Source: Planctomycetota bacterium
GTDB taxonomy: Bacteria > Planctomycetota > UBA1135 > GCA-002686595
DNA: 47,391 nt
Reading direction: 5' to 3'
Assembly (NCBI GenBank): GCA_002862085.1
Contig: PKCK01000014.1
Span: 1-47,391 of the forward strand
In this document: piece after piece, positions 37,279 through 46,168 of the stretch
Numbering within the stretch: the stretch's first letter is position 1
How the letters are laid out: every line of letters begins with the position of its first letter
Translations under genes and position numbers: made by a program
Notes under the pieces: model-generated
Database searches by the model: none
Told to the model about the DNA's origin: nothing
What the model saw: only the letters and a program-made list of their open reading frames with translations

Positions 37279-40200
37279 TCAGGACCCCGAGCGCGCCTCG
37301 GTGGCAGCGCGGGAGACGCTCTCGAGAGTCTCCAGGAGAACCGGGACGTAGAGCCGGTCCTCGACGAGCGGCCTGAGCTCGTTCACGAGCGCGGCGATCG
37401 TACGGTCGTCGGCGTCGGAGCCGCGCCTGGAGAGCGCCGCGGCGTACGCGAGACCCAGCTCGACGATGTCGACGGTGTCGGCGCTCCGATCGCGCCTCTG
37501 CCACAGCTGCGCGAGGCGCTCCACGAGCCGGTTGGCCATCTGGCGCTCCGCGGCGACGCGGCGCTCGTGCTCCTTGATCCCCGCCTGGCTGAACCGCTCC
37601 AGCTGGTTCGGGGTCAGTGGTGAGGTGGCCGGCACGTTGAGTTCTCCAAGGGCGCGCAGGAACGAAGAGCGCGAGTTCGAGGCGCCGTCGAGGCGGCTCG
37701 CCTGCCGGAGAAGCGGATCGATCTCGCGGAGATTGGCGCCCCTGCTCAACAGGATCTCAGCGAGGGCGTAGTACGCGTCTGCACTCGGCTCGATGGCGAG
37801 CAGGGTCTCGTACACCTTTCGGGCGCGGTCATCGTCTCCGTCGAGCCGGGCGAGCTCACCTGTCAGCCGGAGGAGTTCGACGTTGCCGGGTTCCTTGATG
37901 GACTCGCCCTGGACCAGGTCCGATGCGACTTCGAGGGCGAAGGGCGCCAGGAATTGCACCCAGGCCTGGGTCGAGCCAGGGCGCAGAGCGTTGAGCGGCC
38001 GCTCGCCGGCGACCCGCTGGAGTTCCGTCAGCAGCCCACGGGCACGGCGGCCGCGCTCGCCCTCCTTCACGTCGAGCAGCTCGAGCTCCGCGAGGGCGAT
38101 CAGGGGATCGTGGGGGTACCTGGAACGTAGATCGCGAAGCATCCGTCGGGCGTCCTCGGCGGTGAGCGTGCCGCGCGCGCCACCACCGGCGAGGGCGAGG
38201 CGGATCGCGTCCACCAGGGACTCCAGGGCGTCGTTCTCGTAGACGCCGAGGTCTTTCATCGCGGCGGCGTGCAGGTACTGCGCTGCGAATGCCGGCGCGC
38301 CCGCCTGGAGCTGCAAGAGGCTGAGCATGATCCGTCCCGTGATCGCGTCAGCGCCCTCCAATCTCGCGAGGGGCAAGAGGGCGCGGATCGCCTCGGCGTA
38401 GCGTGAATCACCGGCGAGTTTCCCTGCCCTCGCCATCCGGACCTCGACGTCGTTGGCGATGAGCCGGGCCGTCATGGCGTCCAGCCTCCGGGTCCTCGCC
38501 CGCACCACCTCCGGGTGGAGCGGCGCCGTGGGGTGGACCGCTTCGGCCCGCTCCACGTTCAGGTCGTGGCCAGGGCCGAAGCGAGGATGGTCACGAACGA
38601 GTTCCGCCAGGATTCGAGAGATCTCGGATTCGTCACCCGAGGACGAGGCCACCTCGATCTGAAGGAGCGGGCTCCAGATGGTGCTCCCCGTCGCTGCCGC
38701 GTGCGCTGTGAGGCGCGGGCGGGTCCAGGGCAGGAAACCCGGCTGACGACTCGCGAGGAACAGGGCGATCGCGTCGCGGGGGTCGCGCGTCTCGCGAGCG
38801 CCCGGCCCGCAGAGGAAGACCGAGAGATCTTCGGCCGCCGCATCACCGAACCACTCACCAAGGACGACGTCACCCGAGACGAGGGTCGTCGCGGCCGCGT
38901 CCAGCAGTGCCCAGTACGGATCGCGCGGGTTCGCTGCGAGGCTCGCAGCGGCAGAGCGCGCTCCCTCCTCGAGCTCCTCACCGAGAAGCTCGAGAGCCGT
39001 TGCCTGATAGCGGTCGGGCTCGAACCTCGACCGCTTGATGCTGTCGACCAATCGCGGGAGCGAGGTCCAGTCACGCTCGGAGACAGCGAGGAGGATCGCC
39101 GCGATCTCGGGCGTGCCGTCGGTCAGGTAGGGCTCCGCCCGCAGGATGGACTCCCTGGTCGCGTCGACGCCACGCGCATCGCTCAAGACGAGGTCGACGA
39201 GCACCCTGCGCGTGTAGAAGCCCGGCGTCCGCGTCTCCGGCGTCGAGTCGAGCTGCTCGACGAGGCCGAAGGCGAGGCGCGTGGCCCCGGCGCGCATCAG
39301 TTCGTCGATCGAGTCCAGGTAGACCCGGCTTCCGAGGGGCAGGGGGTGGTGATCCACGAGCTCGCGTACGTGCGCCGTGACAGCCTCGGTGCGACCGAGC
39401 CCCAGAAGCGCACGAAGGCGGAGCAGGTCCGCTTCCGCGCTGGTCTTCGCGCGGCCGTTGAGACCATCCAGCGCGGTCAACGCTCCCTCGTAGGAGCCGG
39501 ACTCGAGGAGCAATCGCGCAGAGACCAGCCGGAGTCCCGCCGGGGCCGCCCCACCCTCGAGGCCGTCGATCGTCCTGAGCGCGGTCGCGATCTCTCCGTT
39601 GGCCATGTGCCACTGTGCGGCGGCCGCCCTGCCGAAGCGCTCGGGCGACGCGTGGATCGCGCGAAGGAGAGCCTCGCCTTCGAGGCTCTCGCCATCGATC
39701 TGGTCGAGGAACCCCTCGACCGTCTCATCGACCCCCGCCAGCTCGATCCGCCGCAGGATATCGGCGACGACCGAATACCTCCCCGGCTTCGAGAGCTTCG
39801 CACCGATGATCACGTCGAGGGGCGGGACGAGGTCCGGGTAGTTCTCCAAGGCCTTGCGCGCAGCCTGGATCGCGGCGGAGGGCCGTCCGTTGTCGAGGTG
39901 ATCCTGGGCGACTCTCGTCTGGATCGAAGCGCCGAACGCACCGCTGGGCAGGAACGTGCCCTGGCGAGCGGTCTGGTCGATCAATGACGAGAGAGTCGAT
40001 CCGCTGTTCTCGACGTCCTTCTCTCCCAGTGAGAACCACCGACTTGCAAGCGTCGAGGTCATCGAGGGGTCGAGGCTCATGGCCCGGGACAGCGCCTCCT
40101 CGGCGGCCCCCACGAGTTCGGCGGCCTCGAGCAGCTCTGCGTAATCCGCCCATGCCTTCGCCGATTGCTCGGGGTACTCGGCCAGCGCGACGCTGAATGC

Positions 40201-41619
40201 GGCCCTCGCCGGGTTGGCACGCGCCGCGAGCCGATAGGCCTCCGCCGAGTAGATCGCAGCGCTCTTCCGCGCTCCCGCGAAGGGCTCGGGGTTGATCGTG
40301 TCCCACGCGAACCCCTTGAGATCCGAGGTCTTCGTGCCTCTGAAGTCATCGAGCCAGACCTGCAGGGCATCCCTGGTCCTCGTCAGTGCCGTCCGTGCTG
40401 CCGGGTCCTCTTCCTGCTCCAGCTCCTGGAGGACCGACGCAAGACGGCTGGCCTGACGCTCGTAGGCCGCGATCGCAGCGATCGGGGAGAAGAAGCCACG
40501 GGCCCAGTACATCGCGGTGTCCTCGCCGACTTCCCTGAGGCCCGCGGAAACGCTCGCGAGGGCCTCCAGCTTCCCCGACTCGAAGAGGAACTCACCGGCG
40601 GCCCTGTAGAACTCCGCGGGCGTCCCCAGGTCCCAGTCCCAGCCCCTGACCAGAGCCTCGACCTCCATGACCCTCTGACCCGCTGCGAGGGCACGCAGGA
40701 AAGACATCGCGGTCTCCGAATCGAATGCGACGGATGGAGCGCGGCGCGCGATGGTCTGGAGCTGGATCGCCAGGTCGAGTTGGCCCGCGCGCTCGAGGGA
40801 GTTCGCGAGGCGGACAACCGCGTCCGGGGTCAGATCGACCGCGAGTGACTGGCTGTACGCAGCCCTCGCCACGCTGAACCACTGGCGCGGCTCACCGATG
40901 TTCTCCATCATCCAGCGCAGCTCCACCTCTTCAGCGGTGTCGAAGACGCGGGCGAGCTGAACTTCGAGCTCCTCGATCTCGGGATCACGCGGGTCTCGCG
41001 ACACGAGGCTCACCAGCAGCTGGCTCGCGCGCGTGAACTGGTCCGCGGTCAGCTCCCTGCGCGCCCGGTCGAGGAGCTGGTCCAACCCCGGCTCGTTCTT
41101 GGCGCGGCCCTGTCGGGCGATCTGCTCCGCGAGGTCCCCCTTGAGGAGCCAGACCTCGGCGTTGCCCGGATCCTGAGCGGTGAGCTGCTCGACGCGCTCG
41201 AAGGCCGCCAGCAGTTCTCCATCGTCGCTCTGGAGGCGGACGGCTTCGAGGGCCAGGCTCTGGACGATGGGCGCGTGGCCGGGCAGGTCGCTGGAGCCGG
41301 TCTCCGCTTCGTGGGACGCGATCAAGCGCTCCACGTCCTGGCGAGCGCGCTCCAGGCTCCCGATGCTCTCGTACACGTCGGCGCGGGCCCGGAGCAGATC
41401 GCGCTCGAGCTCCAGCGTGAGCTGGCCCATGCGCCCCTCGAGGGCCTTGTCCAGCTCACGGAGGGCTTCTGCGGAGTCGAACAGCGGACGACCCATCTGG
41501 CGTCGGACGTTCTCCAGCATTCCTGCGGGTGACACGGGCTCGCGCGTCGTGACGACGGCCACGCCGATGCCGCCGGCGGAGAGGGCGAGCAGGAGTGCGG
41601 TAGCGGTGGTCCACTTCAT
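37279..41619 (-). CDS. Giant TPR-repeat protein, membrane-anchored or exported
   Basis: A 1446-residue helical-repeat protein of unknown function. The N-terminus (WTTATALLLALSAGGIGVAVV) is a signal anchor or uncleaved signal, so most of the chain should be periplasmic. The rest is almost wholly Ala/Leu/Glu-rich helix pairs. TPR-like segments include AEVWLLKGDLAEQIARQGRA near 155, ADAYYALAEILLSRGANL in the last quarter and many others with loose consensus. The N-terminal Cys of lipoprotein TPR proteins is absent. It lies directly behind a sigma-54 activator, the position in which XrtA systems often place a TPR protein (PrsT), but it is about 500 residues longer than that family and I see no clear homology. 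It may scaffold the envelope glycan machinery. Confidence 0.82.
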   Translation of the reverse strand: MKWTTATALLLALSAGGIGVAVVTTREPVSPAGMLENVRRQMGRPLFDSAEALRELDKALEGRMGQLTLELERDLLRARADVYESIGSLERARQDVERLIASHEAETGSSDLPGHAPIVQSLALEAVRLQSDDGELLAAFERVEQLTAQDPGNAEVWLLKGDLAEQIARQGRAKNEPGLDQLLDRARRELTADQFTRASQLLVSLVSRDPRDPEIEELEVQLARVFDTAEEVELRWMMENIGEPRQWFSVARAAYSQSLAVDLTPDAVVRLANSLERAGQLDLAIQLQTIARRAPSVAFDSETAMSFLRALAAGQRVMEVEALVRGWDWDLGTPAEFYRAAGEFLFESGKLEALASVSAGLREVGEDTAMYWARGFFSPIAAIAAYERQASRLASVLQELEQEEDPAARTALTRTRDALQVWLDDFRGTKTSDLKGFAWDTINPEPFAGARKSAAIYSAEAYRLAARANPARAAFSVALAEYPEQSAKAWADYAELLEAAELVGAAEEALSRAMSLDPSMTSTLASRWFSLGEKDVENSGSTLSSLIDQTARQGTFLPSGAFGASIQTRVAQDHLDNGRPSAAIQAARKALENYPDLVPPLDVIIGAKLSKPGRYSVVADILRRIELAGVDETVEGFLDQIDGESLEGEALLRAIHASPERFGRAAAAQWHMANGEIATALRTIDGLEGGAAPAGLRLVSARLLLESGSYEGALTALDGLNGRAKTSAEADLLRLRALLGLGRTEAVTAHVRELVDHHPLPLGSRVYLDSIDELMRAGATRLAFGLVEQLDSTPETRTPGFYTRRVLVDLVLSDARGVDATRESILRAEPYLTDGTPEIAAILLAVSERDWTSLPRLVDSIKRSRFEPDRYQATALELLGEELEEGARSAAASLAANPRDPYWALLDAAATTLVSGDVVLGEWFGDAAAEDLSVFLCGPGARETRDPRDAIALFLASRQPGFLPWTRPRLTAHAAATGSTIWSPLLQIEVASSSGDESEISRILAELVRDHPRFGPGHDLNVERAEAVHPTAPLHPEVVRARTRRLDAMTARLIANDVEVRMARAGKLAGDSRYAEAIRALLPLARLEGADAITGRIMLSLLQLQAGAPAFAAQYLHAAAMKDLGVYENDALESLVDAIRLALAGGGARGTLTAEDARRMLRDLRSRYPHDPLIALAELELLDVKEGERGRRARGLLTELQRVAGERPLNALRPGSTQAWVQFLAPFALEVASDLVQGESIKEPGNVELLRLTGELARLDGDDDRARKVYETLLAIEPSADAYYALAEILLSRGANLREIDPLLRQASRLDGASNSRSSFLRALGELNVPATSPLTPNQLERFSQAGIKEHERRVAAERQMANRLVERLAQLWQRRDRSADTVDIVELGLAYAAALSRRGSDADDRTIAALVNELRPLVEDRLYVPVLLETLESVSRAATEARSGS

Positions 41620-41724
41620 GGGTCGGGGGAGGTTAGCGCCCGGAGGCGGGCTCCGCGTGCGGATCGGAGCAAGTTGGGGGAACGTGGGGGACGGGCCGTG
41701 CAGTCGCCGGGCTCGGGCCGTCGC

Positions 41725-43239
41725 TCATCGCTCGAGAGCAGCCGGCGTCTCGCCGGGGCAGGGGGCGAGCAGGCCGTACTTGCGCATCTTGTTGAACAGG
41801 GTCGAGCGGTTGATCCCGAGGTCCTTCGCAGCGCGGTCGCGGCGACCGCCATGGCGCGTGAGCGCCCGCTCGATGAGGAGACGCTCCGGGCCCTCGAGCG
41901 CCTGCTTGAGGGGGACGACCCTGGTGAGGTCCGTCAGCCACTCGAGACCCAGGGGCAGGGTGCCCTCGCCCGAACGCCCGAAGGCCGCCTTCTTCAGAAG
42001 CTCCTCGTCCAGGTCCTCCGTCACGAGCTGACGACGGACCCCGCCTCGCGACCCGGGAGCGGCGAGCAGGACGGCGCGTTCGAGAGCGTGTTCGAGCTGG
42101 CGGACGTTCCCGGGCCAGTCCTGGGCCGCGAGGATCGTGAGTGCTCCCTGATCGACCCCGCGGATCGGCTTGTCGTACTCCGCAGCGAATCGCTCCACGA
42201 ACGACGCTGCGAGAGGAGCGATGTCGCGGGCGCGGTCGCGCAGCGCGGGGATCCCGACCTCCACGACCTTCAGACGCCAGTAGAGGTCCTCGCGGAACTC
42301 GCCGTCAGCGACGCGAGCGGCGAGGTCGGCATTGGTGGCCGCGACGATCCGGACGTCCGTCGTCCTGGTCGTCGACTCCCCGACGCGCTCGAACATGCGG
42401 TCCTGGACGACCCGAAGGAGCTTGACCTGGAGCTCCGGCGGGGCGCTGTCGATCTCGTCGAGGAAGATCGTGCCGCCGTCGGCGGCTTCGAAGCGCCCGG
42501 CCCGCGGTCCGGTCGCGCCGGTGAAGGCCCCCTCCGCGTGACCGAAGAGCTCGGCCTCGAGGAGCCCGCCGGGTAGAGCGCCGCAGTTCACCTCGACGTA
42601 GGCGTTGTCGGCCCGGCTGGAGGCCTGGTGGAGGGTGCGCGCGAGAAGCGACTTGCCCGTCCCGGTCTCCCCGAGGATCAGAACCGTCGCGCGGGTGTCG
42701 GCCACCGACTCGAGCGTGCGCAGGACGTCCTGGAGCGCGTGGTCGCGGGTCACGACGCTGCCGAAGGAGAAACGCCCGTCGAGCTCGTCCCGGAGCGCCT
42801 GGTTCTCCGCGCAGAGCGAACGGGCCTCCAGGGCTCGCGCCACGCCGGTGGTGATGTCTCCCTCGGAAGGGTCTGCGGGGAGCGCCTGGACGTCGAAGGA
42901 TTCCGCCCTGGACTGCGCGCCGATGAGGACGACGGCTGGCTCGGACGCGAGTGACTGCAGGGCCGTGACGTCCTCGTCGTCCACCTGGTCACCTTGAACC
43001 AGCACGACCTCGAAATGATCGCCCCCTTGCAGGAGCGCCTCGAGGCCGGGGCCTCCGTCGTGGTGCCTGGCGCCCGCGCCGCGGCTGGAGAGAATGGCCG
43101 ACGCGCCGCGCCCGCGCTCCACGTCCCCGTCGATCACGAGCACCTTGCGACCCCTCAGAGGGGACACTCCGGACGCTCGCCGGGGATAGGGCCGCGGCGC
43201 GAAGGCGGGGCTCGGTCCATGGTGGCCGTCGTGATCCAT
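41725..43239 (-). CDS. Sigma-54-dependent transcription activator with degenerate receiver (PrsR-like position)
   Basis: A sigma-54 activator of about 504 residues. I start it at the ATG at 43239, which has AAGGA seven bases upstream; an ATG at 43257 is in frame but has no such site. Numbering here is from the longer form. The N-terminal receiver-like domain (about 37-135) has VLVIDGD, but the phospho-acceptor position reads VVLVQGD (Gln88) and the usual switch Lys is also missing, so it is unlikely to be phosphorylated. The AAA+ domain is intact: GETGTGKS (Walker A), GAFTGAT (sigma-54 contact), GGTIFLDEI (Walker B), REDLYWRL and WPGNVRQLEHAL. The C-terminal Fis-type helix-turn-helix is RAAKDLGINRSTLFNKMRKYGL-like. 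It lies between a kinase-like gene and a giant TPR gene and probably controls the glycan genes. Confidence 0.9.
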   Translation of the reverse strand: MDHDGHHGPSPAFAPRPYPRRASGVSPLRGRKVLVIDGDVERGRGASAILSSRGAGARHHDGGPGLEALLQGGDHFEVVLVQGDQVDDEDVTALQSLASEPAVVLIGAQSRAESFDVQALPADPSEGDITTGVARALEARSLCAENQALRDELDGRFSFGSVVTRDHALQDVLRTLESVADTRATVLILGETGTGKSLLARTLHQASSRADNAYVEVNCGALPGGLLEAELFGHAEGAFTGATGPRAGRFEAADGGTIFLDEIDSAPPELQVKLLRVVQDRMFERVGESTTRTTDVRIVAATNADLAARVADGEFREDLYWRLKVVEVGIPALRDRARDIAPLAASFVERFAAEYDKPIRGVDQGALTILAAQDWPGNVRQLEHALERAVLLAAPGSRGGVRRQLVTEDLDEELLKKAAFGRSGEGTLPLGLEWLTDLTRVVPLKQALEGPERLLIERALTRHGGRRDRAAKDLGINRSTLFNKMRKYGLLAPCPGETPAALER

Positions 43240-43338
43240 GTCGAATTCCTTCGACATGCGCGGTGGGGAACCTGAACGCGGGTCGAGCCCCCTGGACGGC
43301 CTTTCGCGGTGAGGCTCGACGTGGGACGAGAGGGAGCG

Positions 43339-44934
43339 TCAGGCCCGCTCCGGGGCCCGCATGAGCTCCAGGGTGAAGCCCACGGTGCCTCCTTCACGCT
43401 CCCCGAAGAGCAGATCGCCGCCCTGGCCGACGGCGATGGCCCCGGCGGCCGCGAGGGCGTTGGCCCCGATTCCTGGCAGGACGTCCCGGACCGCGTAGGG
43501 CTCCATGACCTCGGCCGGGTCGCGTCCGAGGAGGGGGCCGGGAGGGAACTCCACGTCGAGCGTCACGGCCGGGCCTTCGGTGATCACCTGGACCCGGACC
43601 ACGTCGCCGGAGCCGCCGCAGGCGAGGGCCGTTTGGAGGGTGGCGTCCACCGCGCACGCGACGAGGGCCTTGTCGGCCGACACCGTCGGGGTCTCGCCCT
43701 TCACCCGGAACAGGAGGCGCGGCGCGTCCGGCGAGGCGCCGGCGAGCTGGCCGAGCTGTTCCTCCACGTGGACGGCCAGGTCGAAGTCCTGGTTGCGGTG
43801 GGCGGGGGGAGCCGCCACGAGACCCAGGGTCCGGCAGAACTGGCGCAGGCGAGCGAGTTCGGCCTCCATGCCGAATTGAGCGTGGTTGGTCCGCGCGCGG
43901 AGCTCGAGGGCCTGGACCATGTCGGCGAGATCCGCGATCTGCCGCTTGAGCCAGGGCGGCCGCGCAGCGCCCGTCGCGCGCGCGCCGGCGCGCTCATCCA
44001 CCGCTTCAGCGTCCGGCGCTGCGTCGGTCGGCATCTTCAGCACGACCTGATCGAGAAGCGCTTCCTGCGCATCTTCAGCGCCGGGAGCGTCTGCTCCGGG
44101 ACCGGCGTCGGGATCGGACCCTGCCTCTGCTTCGAGGAGCTCGGCGATCGCGTCGAGTTCCGCTGTGGCTGCCTCGAGAGCGTCTTCCACTTCCTGACCC
44201 AGCTCGGTCTCCGCGGGCGTCGTCGGCTCCTCGTGCGGCACATCGGCAGGGCTGAAGAACGCGTCGAGCTCTTCAGGCGTGAGGAGCGGCTCGGAGGCGG
44301 GGAGGTGCTCCGCCGAGGGGGCCGCGCGCGGAACTCCGGCGGCGGCTTCGCCGTTCTGGCGGATCCTGCTGCGGAGGAAGGCCGAGCGAGGCTGGCTCCC
44401 CGGCCGCGAGCCGAAGCGCTGGGCGACGCGGCTGGCCTGACCGTCTCGCCGGCGATCGTGAGATCCGTTCCCGCCGATCTGGGCCTCCTCGATCGGCTCG
44501 CTGCGGAGGATCGCCTCGATGGCGGAGAGCTCTTCGTCGAGGTGACCGGATGTCGCAGGCGAGCCTGTCGGGGCCAACTCGGACCAGGCGAGCACCTCGT
44601 CGGCGTTGGCGCCGGCTCCCGCGATGCGTCTGGCTCCGGCCTCGCTCCCGACGAGGACCAGTCGGCGACGATCACCGTCCTCGAGCCAGCGGCGGACGAA
44701 GCCGGCGTCACCGACCGGGAGTCCGTCCGCGTCCGCCACGAGCACCGCCTCCCGGTCCGCGCGCTCGACCAGCAGGTCGGCGGCGTCCTCGAGCACCGCC
44801 GGCGCCCCGAACGAGCTCTGGCCCTCCTGGGAGCTCCCCAGGCGTAGGAAATCGAAATCGAGGCCCGTCAGAATGGGGCCTGGAAGGCGATCCGATCGAA
44901 TCACCAGGAATCGGGGAGGCATGCCGCGCCGCAT
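43339..44934 (-). CDS. Histidine-kinase-like protein without catalytic motifs
   Basis: A 531-residue cytoplasmic protein. I use the ATG at 44934, which has CGGAG seven bases upstream. Residues 1-120 form a receiver-like alpha/beta domain (RFLVIRSDRLPG, then RRRLVLVGSEAG) without a clear acceptor Asp. A long acidic, Ala/Glu-rich region (about 120-320) includes LLTPEELDAFF, which recalls the LSQEEIDALL tag of FliM-type proteins, possibly by chance. Residues about 340-525 align in order with a kinase: a helical dimerisation-like segment, FDLAVHVEEQL, then a GHKL-like fold ending GGDLLFGEREGGTVGFTLEL. However, the His in the expected HE motif, the N-box Asn and the DxGxG loop are absent. I read it as a pseudo-kinase partner of the adjacent sigma-54 activator. 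Its function is inferred from position. Confidence 0.75.
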   Translation of the reverse strand: MRRGMPPRFLVIRSDRLPGPILTGLDFDFLRLGSSQEGQSSFGAPAVLEDAADLLVERADREAVLVADADGLPVGDAGFVRRWLEDGDRRRLVLVGSEAGARRIAGAGANADEVLAWSELAPTGSPATSGHLDEELSAIEAILRSEPIEEAQIGGNGSHDRRRDGQASRVAQRFGSRPGSQPRSAFLRSRIRQNGEAAAGVPRAAPSAEHLPASEPLLTPEELDAFFSPADVPHEEPTTPAETELGQEVEDALEAATAELDAIAELLEAEAGSDPDAGPGADAPGAEDAQEALLDQVVLKMPTDAAPDAEAVDERAGARATGAARPPWLKRQIADLADMVQALELRARTNHAQFGMEAELARLRQFCRTLGLVAAPPAHRNQDFDLAVHVEEQLGQLAGASPDAPRLLFRVKGETPTVSADKALVACAVDATLQTALACGGSGDVVRVQVITEGPAVTLDVEFPPGPLLGRDPAEVMEPYAVRDVLPGIGANALAAAGAIAVGQGGDLLFGEREGGTVGFTLELMRAPERA

Positions 44935-45118
44935 CACGCTCCGATTTTAGACACATGCGTCCCATCATTTGCCCGCCGTCCTGTCCAAGGGGCCCCTCCG
45001 AGCGGATCTGGAGGCCGACGAGCGGTCTCATGAACGCTCTCGCGACCCTCCCAGGCTGGCTTCAGTCGGCCAGTGCATCGCGCCGAAACACTTCCCTGCC
45101 CGCTACCTTCTGCGCGCG
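44935..45118. promoter_or_regulatory. Divergent promoter region between the pseudo-kinase and GT2 genes
   Basis: These 184 bp separate oppositely transcribed genes, so both promoters should lie here. The 44943-44952 segment (GATTTTAGAC) is markedly AT-rich for this DNA but only about 9 bp from the pseudo-kinase start codon, too close for an ordinary -10 box. No sigma-54 motif was found. Confidence 0.4.
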
Positions 45119-46168
45119 ATGACGGCCTCTCGACCGACAGACCAGCCCCCCGAGGACCCCGCCGTCGAGGCGACCCTCGCCGATCGCAGGGCCACCAGCG
45201 AGCCCCCGCAGATCTCGCTGGTCGTGCCCGTGTTCGACGAGGAGGAGAACCTGCCGCACCTCCACGCGGAGATCGCGGAGCACGTCGGGAGCATGGGCCG
45301 GCCCTGGGAGGTCATCTACGTGGACGACCGCAGCAGGGACCGCTCGTTCCAGGTCCTGAAGGAGCTCCACGCAGGGGATCCCCACGTGAGGGTCATCCGC
45401 TTCCGTCGGAACTTCGGCCAGACGCCTGCGATGAGCGCGGGTTTCGAACACAGCCGTGGGAGCATCGTCGTGACCCTCGACGCGGACCTTCAGAACGACC
45501 CGGCGGACATCCCGGCGCTGATCGCAGAGCTGGAGCGAGGCCATGACATCGTGGTCGGCTGGCGCAAGAACCGGCAGGACGGCCTCGTGCTCCGCAAGGT
45601 CCCGTCACGCATCGCGAACCGACTGATCGCGAAGATCACCGGCTCACCGGTCCATGACACCGGCTGCACGCTCAAGGCCTTCCGGCGAGAGCTCGTCGAG
45701 AACCTGCCGATCTACGCGGAGCAGCACAGGTTCCTGCCGGTGCTGTCGTTGGCCAGCGGCGCGCGCATCTCGGAGCTGGTGGTCAATCACCGCCCGCGAA
45801 TCCACGGCGTGAGCAAGTACGGCATCGGCCGTGCTGTCCGCGTGGCGCTGGACCTCTTGACGATGAAGCTGCTCAGCTCCTTCGCGCGGAGCCCGCTCTA
45901 CTACTTCGCGCTCCTCGGCGTACCCTTCCTCGCCATCCCGGCCTTCTACGGCGTCCTCGTGGCGTTCGCGCCGCGGCCGGTCTCCTTCGAAAGTTCCTGG
46001 GGACAGGCCGTCATCTTCAGCCTCGGCATGACCCTCATCGCCGGCGTCTACTTCGTGCTGCTCGGACTCCTCGCCGAGCTCGTGGTGAAGGTCTTCCGCC
46101 GCAGCGACCGGGTGCTCGCGAGTCACGTGTCGGCCGCTGAGCACCAAGGCGCTGGAGGTGCAGTGTGA
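45119..46168 (+). CDS. GT2 family glycosyltransferase with C-terminal membrane anchor (DPM1/GtrB-like)
   Basis: A 349-residue membrane glycosyltransferase that probably links a sugar to polyprenyl phosphate. I start it at the ATG at 45119, since upstream sequence is unlike the family. The GT-A domain has SLVVPVFDEEENLP, IYVDDRSRDRS, FRRNFGQTPAMSAGFEHS and the metal-binding DAD at 121-123 (VTLDADLQNDP). The acceptor-side motif DTGCTLKAFRRE is conserved. Two C-terminal transmembrane helices (YYFALLGVPFLAIPAFYGVLVAF and VIFSLGMTLIAGVYFVLLGLL) follow, as in GtrB/ArnC. The stop overlaps the next gene as GTGA. Confidence 0.92.
   Translation: MTASRPTDQPPEDPAVEATLADRRATSEPPQISLVVPVFDEEENLPHLHAEIAEHVGSMGRPWEVIYVDDRSRDRSFQVLKELHAGDPHVRVIRFRRNFGQTPAMSAGFEHSRGSIVVTLDADLQNDPADIPALIAELERGHDIVVGWRKNRQDGLVLRKVPSRIANRLIAKITGSPVHDTGCTLKAFRRELVENLPIYAEQHRFLPVLSLASGARISELVVNHRPRIHGVSKYGIGRAVRVALDLLTMKLLSSFARSPLYYFALLGVPFLAIPAFYGVLVAFAPRPVSFESSWGQAVIFSLGMTLIAGVYFVLLGLLAELVVKVFRRSDRVLASHVSAAEHQGAGGAV

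Noticed and set aside
44944..44949. TAAAAT as a -10 box for the pseudo-kinase gene
   Set aside because: It is about 9 bp from the start codon and has no matching -35 element, so it would require a nearly leaderless transcript.
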